From JBGPHT01 sp041484525 (GTDB lineage: Bacteria; Acidobacteriota; Terriglobia; Bryobacterales; Bryobacteraceae): 30,867 nt of DNA. This document shows positions 17,481 through 24,307 of the stretch, in pieces. Where the stretch lies: contig JBGPHT010000090.1 of the NCBI GenBank assembly GCA_041484525.1, positions 1 through 30,867 of the forward strand, in the 5' to 3' direction. Below the pieces are notes generated by a model. The model saw only the letters and a program-made list of their open reading frames with translations. It had not been told where the DNA came from and ran no database searches. Position 1 is the first letter of the stretch. Each line of letters begins with the position of its first letter. The position numbers were made by a program, and so were the translations under genes.

Positions 17481-18917
17481 TTACTGTGATGCGCCTTTCC
17501 CCGTGTCGTCGGGCTTGGGTGCTTTGTCTCCGATCAATCGCACCTTCGCGAAAAGCTCATGCAGCGGCATGCCGGAGAGCGTTTCGAAAAGAGCGGGGAT
17601 CTGGGCAGCCATCTGGGTGATGTCGCCAGTGATTTTGTGCATCCCGGCGGAATCGCCGTTGCCGGTGGATACGATGGTGATCTTGTCGACGTTGGCGAGC
17701 GGCGCGGCCAGTGCGCGAACTATTTCGGGCAGGCTGGTGATGAGCTTATCGACGATCGCGGCCTGGTTGAATTCCTGGTAGGCCGCGGCCTTGACGTTCA
17801 TCGCCTTGGCTTCGGCTTCCCCCTTCTTGAAGATGATCTCGGCTTCGGCCTCGCCCTGCGCGCGGATGGCGGAGGCCAGACCTTCGGCTTCCATGATGCG
17901 GCGCTGGCGCTCGGCCTCGGCCAGCGTCTCAATGCGCTTGCGCTCGTACTCGGCGGCCTTGAGGACGGTGGCGGTGAGTTCGCGGTCGCGGCGGCCGATT
18001 TCGGCCTCCATCACCTTGACCTCGTGCTCCTTTTCCACCTGGTGGATGGTGACTTCTTCGGCGCGCACCTGCTGCTGCATGATGTTGGTCTGGATCTCGT
18101 ACGACTTGTCGGCCGTTGCCTGCTGCTTCTTGACCAGCTCGAGATACTCGGCCTTCTTGACTTCGAGATCGCGCTGCGCCTCGGCCTGCTTGGCCTGCGA
18201 CAGCGTTTCGGCGAGGACGCGCTCCTGGTCCGCCAGCGCCTTGGCGACGGCCGCTTCGCGCGACGCTACCGCCCGCTTGATGGAGGTATCGCGGTCGGCT
18301 TCGGCGGTGGCCACGTCGGCGTCGCGCTTGATGCGGGCGATGTCCGGCCGCCCCATGTTGGTGATGTACTCGTTCTTGTCGCGGACTTCTTTGATGGTGA
18401 ACGAGATCACCTCGAGCCCCATCTTGGTCATGTCGTCGGCGCAGGTGGAGCGCATCCGGTCGCCCACCATTTCCGGCTGCTTGACGATCTCTTCCACCGT
18501 GAGCTGTCCGATGATGCCGCGCAGATGGCCTTCCATCACCAGGCGGATCAGGCCTTCGCGCTCCTCGGGCGACTTGGTGAGGAACTGCTCGGCGGCAGTC
18601 AGGATGGACTCGGGGTCGGACTTCACCTTGATCTGCGCCACGGCTTCGACCGTGACTGCGACGCCCTGGCGGGTGTAGAGATCCTGCTTCGGCGCCACGT
18701 CGAACGACATCAGTTCGAGCGAGAGGCCGCGGCAGGTTTCCACCATGGGGAAGATGACGGTGCCGCGCCCCTTGACGACGCGCGTGCCGCGGAACCCGTA
18801 AACGATGATGGCCTCGTGCGGTCCCGCCTTGCGAAAGAGCTTGGCGATCATCGCCATCAGGAACAGGATCGCCAGGACCATCAACCCGGCGATCACGAAA
18901 GCGGTTTGGTTTTCCAT
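17481..18917 (-). CDS. Flotillin-like SPFH/Band 7 protein
   Basis: A 478-residue flotillin (YuaG/FloT-like) that organises membrane microdomains. One N-terminal membrane segment (about 6-27) is followed by the SPFH/Band 7 domain (about 30-200; note AIIVYGFRGTRVVKGRGTVI). A long Glu/Ala-rich coiled coil (about 200-400) comes next, with AEAEIIFKKGEAEAKAM near its end, then a C-terminal oligomerisation region. AGGAGA sits 9 bases before the ATG. It lies 13 bases behind the NfeD-like gene. That arrangement matches the well-known NfeD-flotillin pairing (yuaF-yuaG in B. subtilis). pspA follows closely. Confidence 0.94.
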   Translation of the reverse strand: MENQTAFVIAGLMVLAILFLMAMIAKLFRKAGPHEAIIVYGFRGTRVVKGRGTVIFPMVETCRGLSLELMSFDVAPKQDLYTRQGVAVTVEAVAQIKVKSDPESILTAAEQFLTKSPEEREGLIRLVMEGHLRGIIGQLTVEEIVKQPEMVGDRMRSTCADDMTKMGLEVISFTIKEVRDKNEYITNMGRPDIARIKRDADVATAEADRDTSIKRAVASREAAVAKALADQERVLAETLSQAKQAEAQRDLEVKKAEYLELVKKQQATADKSYEIQTNIMQQQVRAEEVTIHQVEKEHEVKVMEAEIGRRDRELTATVLKAAEYERKRIETLAEAERQRRIMEAEGLASAIRAQGEAEAEIIFKKGEAEAKAMNVKAAAYQEFNQAAIVDKLITSLPEIVRALAAPLANVDKITIVSTGNGDSAGMHKITGDITQMAAQIPALFETLSGMPLHELFAKVRLIGDKAPKPDDTGKGASQ

Positions 18918-18930
18918 ATCGTGAAATCTC

Positions 18931-19524
18931 CTATGAAGCCTTGGGCGTGATTTCGTCCGCGGGGTCCTGCCACTGGCGCACGTAGGCGAGGCCTTTTTCG
19001 TAGCGCGTGACGATCACCTCGGCGCCCTTCGCAATGGCCTCGCCATCCTCGGCGCGCGCGCCGGCGACGCGGCGCGTCCCCTCCTGCGAGTAGATGATCT
19101 CGCCCGTGCCGCCGGTGCGGATGGGGATGCTGATGCGTCCGAGCACGCCGATCATGTCATAATCGGCGGGATCGAGCGCTGCCTCGCGGGCCATCAGGAC
19201 CTTGGCGAGGAATAAGAAAACGATGGAGGCCGCGCCGATTCCGCTCAGCGTGGCAACGCCCAGCGTGACGACGAACCAGACGCTGTAATAGTGCTGCAGC
19301 AGGTAGCCGGTTCCCCCGAACCAGGAGAGGAAGGCGGCGATGGTGCCGAAGTTGAACCACGAAAGGTCGGTGCCGTGGGACCCGCCGTGCACATGCGGGA
19401 CGTGGATTCCGTGGTGCACATGCAGATGCGGCAGGTGCACATGCGCGCTGCCCGCGAACAGCGCCAGCGCGCTGAGGGCGAACCCGACGAGGAAACAGAT
19501 GAGATAGAAAGCGGACCAGGTCAT
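18931..19524 (-). CDS. NfeD-like membrane protein with His-rich loop
   Basis: A 197-residue protein of the short NfeD (NfeD1b/YuaF-like) type, the usual partner of flotillin. There is a first membrane segment (about 5-25), two more around 58-78 and 82-108, and a C-terminal OB-fold-like domain (about 120-190; GVLGRISIPIRTGGTGEI and KGAEVIVTRYEKGLAYV). Between the first two membrane segments lies an unusual run with ten histidines in 23 residues (His28-His50, pattern HVHLPHLHVHHGIHVPHVHG). It could bind Zn, Ni or Cu at the outer face of the membrane. I do not know this insert from standard NfeD proteins. The ATG overlaps the XRE stop (ATGA), so the two are translationally coupled. Confidence 0.85.
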   Translation of the reverse strand: MTWSAFYLICFLVGFALSALALFAGSAHVHLPHLHVHHGIHVPHVHGGSHGTDLSWFNFGTIAAFLSWFGGTGYLLQHYYSVWFVVTLGVATLSGIGAASIVFLFLAKVLMAREAALDPADYDMIGVLGRISIPIRTGGTGEIIYSQEGTRRVAGARAEDGEAIAKGAEVIVTRYEKGLAYVRQWQDPADEITPKAS

Positions 19525-20039
19525 GAACGCCTCCTCGACTTATGATTGTTAGGGGCTGCGGGCGGTGCGGGCGCGGGCGTCTTGAGCACCTCGATCAGCC
19601 GCTCAGCCAAGCCGGGATTTTCGAGAATCGTGTCGAGCAATAAAATGCACATGCGCGAATCGGCATGGCGCGCGATAGTGAGCAGCGCATGGTGCAAGTC
19701 GGCGTCGCGCGAGAAGCGCTCGGCGCCCGAAACCAGCCACAGATCGACGTTGTCCTCGAGCCCCGCGGCTTCGGAGACCAACTCGTTATGGAAACCCTCG
19801 GGGTCGTCCACCAGGTAGCCGGGATGCACTTTGAAAAAGCGCGCCAGCAGCATGCGAGTCGAGTTCGTGAGATGCGGCCGCGCCCCCGATTCAATCTGCG
19901 AGAGATAGCTCTGGGAGATGGACTTCCCGAGCTCCTTCTCGATGAGCCGGGCCATTTCGAGCTGCGAGAGCTCGCGGTCAAGGCCGCGGAGCGTGCCTTC
20001 GACTTCCCGCAGGTAGCGAAGTTTTTCGCCGAGGGTCAT
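19521..20039 (-). CDS. XRE-family regulator of the PspA/flotillin operon
   Basis: A 172-residue DNA-binding protein. A Cro/C1-type HTH covers about residues 5-75, with the recognition region SQSYLSQIESGARPHLTNST. A helical C-terminal part (about 85-152) has no family I can name, and the end is Pro- and Arg-rich. I chose the ATG at 20039 (MTLGEKLRYLREVEG). The frame extends further upstream but would begin at the promoter -35 box. A strong promoter predicts transcription start about 10 bases before the ATG, with no ribosome site, so the mRNA is almost leaderless. Being first in the operon and overlapping nfeD, it is the likely local regulator; two operator-like repeats cover its own promoter. 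Confidence 0.85.
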   Translation of the reverse strand: MTLGEKLRYLREVEGTLRGLDRELSQLEMARLIEKELGKSISQSYLSQIESGARPHLTNSTRMLLARFFKVHPGYLVDDPEGFHNELVSEAAGLEDNVDLWLVSGAERFSRDADLHHALLTIARHADSRMCILLLDTILENPGLAERLIEVLKTPAPAPPAAPNNHKSRRRS

Positions 20040-20084
20040 ATAGCAATCTGTGATTATCATATTGCAAATTGTGATAGGTGTCAA
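20038..20084 (-). promoter_or_regulatory. Strong promoter overlapped by two 21-bp-spaced direct repeats
   Basis: On the minus strand a perfect TTGACA (20079-20084) and TATGAT (20056-20061) are separated by 17 bases. Two 17-bp direct repeats overlie it: ATCACAATTTGCAATAT (20059-20075) and ATCACAGATTGCTATAT (20038-20054). They match at 14 of 17 positions and start 21 bp apart, two helical turns. The first fills the spacer and touches the -10 box; the second covers the transcription start and start codon. This looks like a tandem operator, most simply for the XRE protein itself. Confidence 0.75.
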
Positions 20085-20093
20085 GAGGGGATT

Positions 20094-20375
20094 TTACTGG
20101 TGTTTTTGGGCGGGGTTTTGAGGGCAGGAATCGACCGGGCGAGGAGTATCTATGCGGCTGGAAAGACTTCGATCTCTCTGGCCAGACTTGGTGGGAGGCG
20201 GCACGGGCTCACCGAATTCCCGGAGCGTTCGCAGGTGGCCCTGGATCGCTTCCCGGATATTACGTTCCGTTTCTTCCAACGTTTTCCCGGTTGAGATGCA
20301 GCCAGGCAGATCGGGAACGTAGGCGGCCCAGTTGTTGTCCGCCTGTTCGAAGATCGCGGTATATCTTTGACTCAT
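20094..20375 (-). pseudogene. hicB: HicB-type antitoxin, frameshifted near its end
   Basis: The first 60 or so residues are a good HicB antitoxin: YTAIFEQADNNWAAYVPDLP, GCISTGKTLEETERNIREAI and HLRTLREFGEPVPPP. After PPP the frame departs from the family and gives a Ser/Gln/Arg-rich tail to 20094. If one base near 20192 is dropped, the neighbouring frame continues PSLAREIEVFPAA and stops at TAG (20152-20150), the normal length and ending for HicB. So a single-base insertion has probably shifted the frame. The ATG overlaps the stop of a hicA remnant (ATGA). The antitoxin fold may survive, but the pair looks decayed. The 3' end lies 10 bases from the XRE promoter. Confidence 0.75.
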
Positions 20376-20476
20376 GGCTTCGCCTCCAGATCTGCGGCTT
20401 TCAAGATCGACTTCAGCGTGCCCACAGGTAAGTCATCGCGTTTACCCCAATCTACTCGAATTCGGATTTTGAACTG
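20372..20476 (-). pseudogene. hicA: Remnant of hicA toxin gene (3' end only)
   Basis: Reading upstream from the hicB ATG, the minus-strand frame ending in TGA (20374-20372) encodes VDWGKRDDLPVGTLKSILKA. This matches the conserved C-terminal block of HicA toxins (pattern DDLxxGTLxSILKxAxL). A weaker resemblance (YQQFK) extends to about 20476. Further upstream the frame stays open but shows no HicA N-terminus with its glycine and catalytic His region, and I find no usable start codon. The 4-base overlap with hicB is the normal hicA-hicB arrangement. I read this as a truncated, inactive toxin gene. Confidence 0.55.
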
Positions 20477-20580
20477 CTGGTAGGTGTGCAGCAGACATCC
20501 GCGCCCGAACCGGGCACGATCGCCTCGCTGTCGATGGGTATGACCACGCTGGCGGTCAGCAAACTTCGCGGTGCCAAATC

Positions 20581-20898
20581 TCAGCGCGCGATGGTGGACG
20601 CCGGCCGAAATCCGCCGAAGCCGCCCTTTTCCTCTGCGCGAGGAGCGGCCGGTTCGCCGCCATTCATCGCACGGTGGTAGACTGCGAGGATAGCGGATTC
20701 GTCGTAGTCGATGGCGCGTGCGTACTGGCGAATGTAGCTCGTGTTGTAGATACCGCCGGGTAGTTTACGGAACTCCCCCGTTTCGATCGCTTCCAAACAA
20801 CGGACGCTGATTTTAGTCGCGTTCGCAATTTGATCGAGTGAGATGCCGCGATTCCGGCGGATTGTAGCGAGCCCTAGTACGCCATTTTCCTCGTTCAT
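20581..20898 (-). CDS. RodZ-type HTH protein without membrane segment
   Basis: A 105-residue protein whose first 75 residues resemble the cytoplasmic HTH domain of RodZ: GLATIRRNRGISLDQIANAT, then KISVRCLEAIETGEFRKLPG and YNTSYIRQYARAIDYDESAI. In RodZ this domain binds MreB and is followed by a membrane helix. Here a Gly/Pro-rich tail ends the protein with no membrane segment, so it is either a stand-alone HTH regulator or a truncated relative. GAAGG lies 7-8 bases before the ATG and a good promoter lies upstream. It is divergent from the phosphatase-fold gene. I give no symbol because function is open. Confidence 0.75.
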   Translation of the reverse strand: MNEENGVLGLATIRRNRGISLDQIANATKISVRCLEAIETGEFRKLPGGIYNTSYIRQYARAIDYDESAILAVYHRAMNGGEPAAPRAEEKGGFGGFRPASTIAR

Positions 20899-20965
20899 TC
20901 AAGTGCCTTCAGTACTGGGGGTAGCGGACGGCACGCCCGGTACAAGAGAGTGTACTGACGATCAC

Positions 20966-20994
20966 ACTATAACATTACTTTTCGGCTCTGTTAA
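20966..20994 (-). promoter_or_regulatory. Promoter for the RodZ-type HTH gene
   Basis: On the minus strand TTAACA (20989-20994) and TATAGT (20966-20971) are exactly 17 bases apart, 5/6 matches each. The interval to the divergent gene at 21006 is only 107 bases, so regulatory sites for both directions must overlap. On the plus strand TATAAC (20968-20973) could serve as a -10 box but has no convincing -35. Confidence 0.6.
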
Positions 20995-21005
20995 ACTCTT
21001 TTTTT

Positions 21006-22478
21006 ATGCGTATTTGCCGTCGGGACTTCAATAAGTACATCGCCGGTGGTATCGCTTCCCGCCTTTTTGCTATCCCTCCGCGCCCCAAACTACTGGTACT
21101 AGTAGTCTTGGAGCAGGTTCGCCCGGACCATCTGGACGCGGCGTGGTCGCAGCTTGCCCCCGGCGGACTACGGCGTTTATTGGAGCGCGGAGCCTTCTTC
21201 CCCGACTGCCGGCATCTGGCCAGCAGCTTTTCGGCATCCACACTGGCCACATTGGCGACTGGCGCCTGGCCGGCACAGCACGGGATCGTGTCCGATCGCT
21301 GGTACGATCGCGCCGCGCACGCTCCGGTGAGCGCGTCGGACGAGTACCTGGAAGCGACTACGTTGGCGGCGCAAGTGGCGGACGCATCGCTCACGCGGGT
21401 GTACGTAGCTTCGATGAACGCTGCCCACGCCGGGCTGTTCGCGGGCACTCCCGACGCGCACCTCTTCTGGATGGATGAGCGCGGCCAGTTCGCGACCGCG
21501 GGCGAGGCGCCGGACTGGTTCGCGCCCTTCGCTGCGCAGAAATCGCCGGATACGTTCCGCAACGAGAAGTGGACCGCGATCGGCGCGCGGCCGGATGCGC
21601 CGCCGCTGCGCGTGCTGACTTATGACCCGGAGCGTCCGGGCGAGTTTCCGGCGCTCTACCGCTCGTCGCCGTCGGCGCAGGGCGCGCTGTTCGACCTGGC
21701 GGGAGAGATGATCGCGCACGAACAACTGGGGCAGAAGAATACCTTCGACCTGCTGTGCGTGCTGGTAGGCTCGACCGCGCTGCTGGGGTATGAGACCGGC
21801 GCGAAAAATCCGCTCATGCAGCAGATGCTGCTGCAGTTCGACCGGCGCCTCGAGGCGCTGCTGACGCAACTCAATCGCGCGCCCGGCGAGAACAACTTCA
21901 GCGTGATTCTGGCGGGTGGGCACGGGGCGCCACTCGAGCCGGCTGCCGAGTTGCGTCCGCGCCTGGCGGTGAGCAGCGAGGCGGTGGCGCAGGCTATCGA
22001 TCGCAATCTGAGCGCCGCCGGCATGGGTCGCGTGGAAAAGTATGTCTACCCGTTCTTGTATCTCGATACCAGCGGGTTCCGCGATCCCGAGCCGCTGCGT
22101 GTGGCAGCCGGGAACGCTGCGCTGCAAAACCGTGCGGTGGCCAACTACTTCACGGAAGGCGGCGCGTGTTCCATCCACGACCAGTGGGAGCGGCGGTTCC
22201 GTAACAGCTTTCATTGGGGCCGATCGGGCGATGTGATGCTGTCCTACCGGCCGGAATACATCGAAGATACGGGCCTCGGACGCGGCATTTCCTACGGGTC
22301 GCTGTACAACTACGACGTGCGGGTTCCGCTCTGCTTCTACGGCCCGCAGTTCCGCGCGGGCGTGTTCGAGACGCCGGTGGAATCGGTCGACTTCGCGCCC
22401 ACACTGGCGCGCGCCATGGGTGTGGCGGCGCCGTCATCCTCCGTGGGACGCGTGCTGGGCGAGGCCTTCGCTCCATGA
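21006..22478 (+). CDS. Exported alkaline-phosphatase-fold protein lacking metal ligands
   Basis: A 490-residue member of the alkaline phosphatase superfamily (PafA/NPP-like). The N-terminus MRICRRDFNKYIAGGIAS looks like a twin-arginine signal. Family landmarks are clear: LVVLEQVRPDHLD, ATGAWPAQHGIVSDRWYD, GSLYNYDVRVPLCFYG and SVDFAPTLARAMGV. The metal site is not. By eye against PafA, the first Asp is Glu36, the nucleophilic Thr is Ser76, the Asp/His pair of DYVGH is Ala258/Tyr262, the Asp of DHG is Gly305 and the late His is Tyr430. Only His306 remains. I infer a non-catalytic or re-purposed protein. No ribosome site precedes the ATG; eight Ts lie directly upstream. The stop overlaps the pyrD ATG. 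Confidence 0.85.
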   Translation: MRICRRDFNKYIAGGIASRLFAIPPRPKLLVLVVLEQVRPDHLDAAWSQLAPGGLRRLLERGAFFPDCRHLASSFSASTLATLATGAWPAQHGIVSDRWYDRAAHAPVSASDEYLEATTLAAQVADASLTRVYVASMNAAHAGLFAGTPDAHLFWMDERGQFATAGEAPDWFAPFAAQKSPDTFRNEKWTAIGARPDAPPLRVLTYDPERPGEFPALYRSSPSAQGALFDLAGEMIAHEQLGQKNTFDLLCVLVGSTALLGYETGAKNPLMQQMLLQFDRRLEALLTQLNRAPGENNFSVILAGGHGAPLEPAAELRPRLAVSSEAVAQAIDRNLSAAGMGRVEKYVYPFLYLDTSGFRDPEPLRVAAGNAALQNRAVANYFTEGGACSIHDQWERRFRNSFHWGRSGDVMLSYRPEYIEDTGLGRGISYGSLYNYDVRVPLCFYGPQFRAGVFETPVESVDFAPTLARAMGVAAPSSSVGRVLGEAFAP

Positions 22479-23386
22479 GCCTGCTCGAAACCACGCTGTC
22501 GGGCATCCGGCTCCAGAACCCGGTGCTGGCGGCTTCGGGCACCTTCGCTTACGGCGTCGAGTTCGAAAAGCTGTTGGACCTGAACGCGCTCGGCGGCCTG
22601 GTGGTGAAGGGCCTCTCGCGCGAACCCATCGAGGGCAATCCGCCGCCGCGCGTCTATGAGACCGAGGCGGGGATGATCAACTCGATCGGCCTGCAGAATA
22701 TCGGGGTGCGCGCATTCGCGGCGGAGAAACTGCCGGCGCTGGCGCGGCTGAAGACGGCGGTCTTCGCCAACGTTTTCGGATACCAGACCGAGGATTACGT
22801 GGAAGTGGTGCGCGTGCTCGAGGACCACGCCGGCCTGGCGGGCTATGAGCTGAACGTATCGTGCCCCAACACGAAAGAGGGCGGCATCTACTTTTCGAGC
22901 GACCCGATACTGCTGGACGAGGTGGTGACCGCCGTCAGGCGCGTGGCGAAGCGCCCCCTGATGGTAAAGCTATCGCCCAACGTGACCGCCATCGAGCCGC
23001 TGGCGAAGGCCGCCGAAGCGGCGGGCGCGGATTCCATCTCGCTGGTGAACACCTTCGTCGCGCTGGCGATCGACGCGCGTACGCGGCAGCCGCGCATCGG
23101 CGCGGGATTCGGCGGACTCTCCGGTCCGGCCATCAAGCCGATCGCGCTGCGCTTCGTATGCCAGGCGGCGCGGGCGGTGAAGATCCCGATCGTGGGGCTG
23201 GGCGGGATCGCGTCGGGCGAGGATGCGGCGGAGTTTCTGATCGCGGGCGCCACCGCGGTGCAGGTGGGAACAGCGACCTTCTGGGACCCGCAGTCGCCGG
23301 TGCGGATTGCGCAGGAATTGGGGGAGTGGCTGCGGCGGGAGAAGGTGGCGACGGTCGCGGATATCGTGGGGACGCTGAAGTTGTAG
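22475..23386 (+). CDS. pyrD: Dihydroorotate dehydrogenase, class 1B type
   Basis: PyrD oxidises dihydroorotate to orotate in pyrimidine synthesis, using FMN. The 303 residues fit class 1 (cytosolic) enzymes. Features are PVLAASGTFAYGVE, then GMINSIGLQNIGV, catalytic Cys130 in ELNVSCPNT (class 1 enzymes use Cys, class 2 use Ser), LVNTFVALAIDARTRQP, GGLSGPAIKPIALR and the phosphate site GLGGIASGEDAAEFLIAGA. The text resembles class 1B, which needs the PyrK iron-sulphur flavoprotein; no pyrK is in the window. The start is the ATG at 22475, overlapping the previous stop as ATGA. A longer upstream frame is the shadow of the neighbour. Confidence 0.95.
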   Translation: MSLLETTLSGIRLQNPVLAASGTFAYGVEFEKLLDLNALGGLVVKGLSREPIEGNPPPRVYETEAGMINSIGLQNIGVRAFAAEKLPALARLKTAVFANVFGYQTEDYVEVVRVLEDHAGLAGYELNVSCPNTKEGGIYFSSDPILLDEVVTAVRRVAKRPLMVKLSPNVTAIEPLAKAAEAAGADSISLVNTFVALAIDARTRQPRIGAGFGGLSGPAIKPIALRFVCQAARAVKIPIVGLGGIASGEDAAEFLIAGATAVQVGTATFWDPQSPVRIAQELGEWLRREKVATVADIVGTLKL

Positions 23387-23395
23387 CGGACCAAG

Positions 23396-23617
23396 TCAGC
23401 GCGCCTGCCGCTCTTCCAGCATCGCCTTCAAGCTGGCGATCTCGCGCTTCAGCTTCTTTTCGCGCGCCAGCATCATCAGGACGTAGACCACCAGGATGAG
23501 CCAGGCGACGATCAATCCGTAGCTCAGGAACTCGTAGTTACGCTGGAGGCTGCGCTGTAGACGTTCGGCCTCGCGGGCGAGGTCTTCGGGTGTAACCTGT
23601 GCGAGCAGCAGATGCAT
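23396..23617 (-). CDS. ccmD: CcmD family protein
   Basis: A 73-residue protein with one membrane segment (about 32-50, YGLIVAWLILVVYVLMML) followed by a basic helix (REKKLKREIASLKAMLEER). This is the CcmD layout; CcmD helps release heme-loaded CcmE from CcmC-CcmAB. An amphipathic helix precedes the membrane span. GAGGAGA lies 4 bases before the ATG. It is the last gene of the ccm cluster, 9 bases behind ccmC, and converges with pyrD. Sequence identity of CcmD proteins is always low, so position in the cluster carries much of the call. Confidence 0.8.
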   Translation of the reverse strand: MHLLLAQVTPEDLAREAERLQRSLQRNYEFLSYGLIVAWLILVVYVLMMLAREKKLKREIASLKAMLEERQAR

Positions 23618-23626
23618 AGCGTCTCC

Positions 23627-24304
23627 TCAGAGGGCATGCGCCATGCGGCGCAGAGAATCGAGTTCGCGTTGCGAGTTTTCCTGGCCCAGGCGGACGGCCG
23701 TCATCACCGTGGCGATCATCAACATGGCCGGCAGGTTCCAGCCGAACAAGACCGCGGTCCAGTCGGCCGGGAAACTGCCGCCGGCCCAGAACACAGGCTG
23801 CGGGTGCTGCGTGCGCCACCACTTGATCGAGAAGATTACGATGGGCACGTCGATGAAGGCGAATATCGAAAACACGGCCGCGAAGATGGCACGCTGCGTG
23901 GGCTCTTCAATCGCGTGGCGCAGCATGAGGTAGCCGGCGTAGAGCAGCCAGCAGACCAGCGCCGAGGTGAGGCGCGCGTCCCAGGCCCACCACATGCCCC
24001 AGATGATGTGGCCCCAGATGGAGCCGGTGATGAGATTGCCCGCGAGAAACGCCAGGCCGACTTCGGTGACCGCGACGGCCAGCGCATCGTACTTGAAGTT
24101 CCGCGTGATGAGGAACATCACGCTCGCGATCAGCGCTACGGCCGCCCACAGCAGGGCGGTGATGGCCATGGGAACGTGGAAGAAGATGATCTTGAAGATG
24201 GCGCCCTGGTTCCTCTCCTCCGGAAGCCCGGCGATCGTCAGGATGTCGCGCGCCAGAATCACGATCGCGATAATGCCGATAGCGTAGAGTATCTTTTCCT
24301 TCAT
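23627..24304 (-). CDS. ccmC: Heme handling protein CcmC
   Basis: CcmC loads heme onto CcmE at the outer face of the inner membrane. The 225 residues contain about six membrane segments. The tryptophan-rich WWD motif is WGMWWAWDARL (102-112). The two flanking periplasmic histidines expected to bind heme are His43 (FFHVPMA) and His167 (RTQHPQP). It lies 3 bases after ccmB with GGGGTGA near the ATG and is followed by ccmD. In this system its partner CcmE has a Cys in place of the usual His. Confidence 0.93.
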   Translation of the reverse strand: MKEKILYAIGIIAIVILARDILTIAGLPEERNQGAIFKIIFFHVPMAITALLWAAVALIASVMFLITRNFKYDALAVAVTEVGLAFLAGNLITGSIWGHIIWGMWWAWDARLTSALVCWLLYAGYLMLRHAIEEPTQRAIFAAVFSIFAFIDVPIVIFSIKWWRTQHPQPVFWAGGSFPADWTAVLFGWNLPAMLMIATVMTAVRLGQENSQRELDSLRRMAHAL

Positions 24305-24307
24305 GCG

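Noticed and set aside
17559..18950. Long plus-strand frame opposite the flotillin gene
   Set aside because: Gly/Leu/Asp-rich antisense shadow; the minus-strand flotillin is complete with ribosome site.
20486..20680. Small plus-strand frame upstream of the RodZ-like gene
   Set aside because: No ribosome site or family pattern, and it overlaps the hicA remnant frame and the end of the HTH gene.
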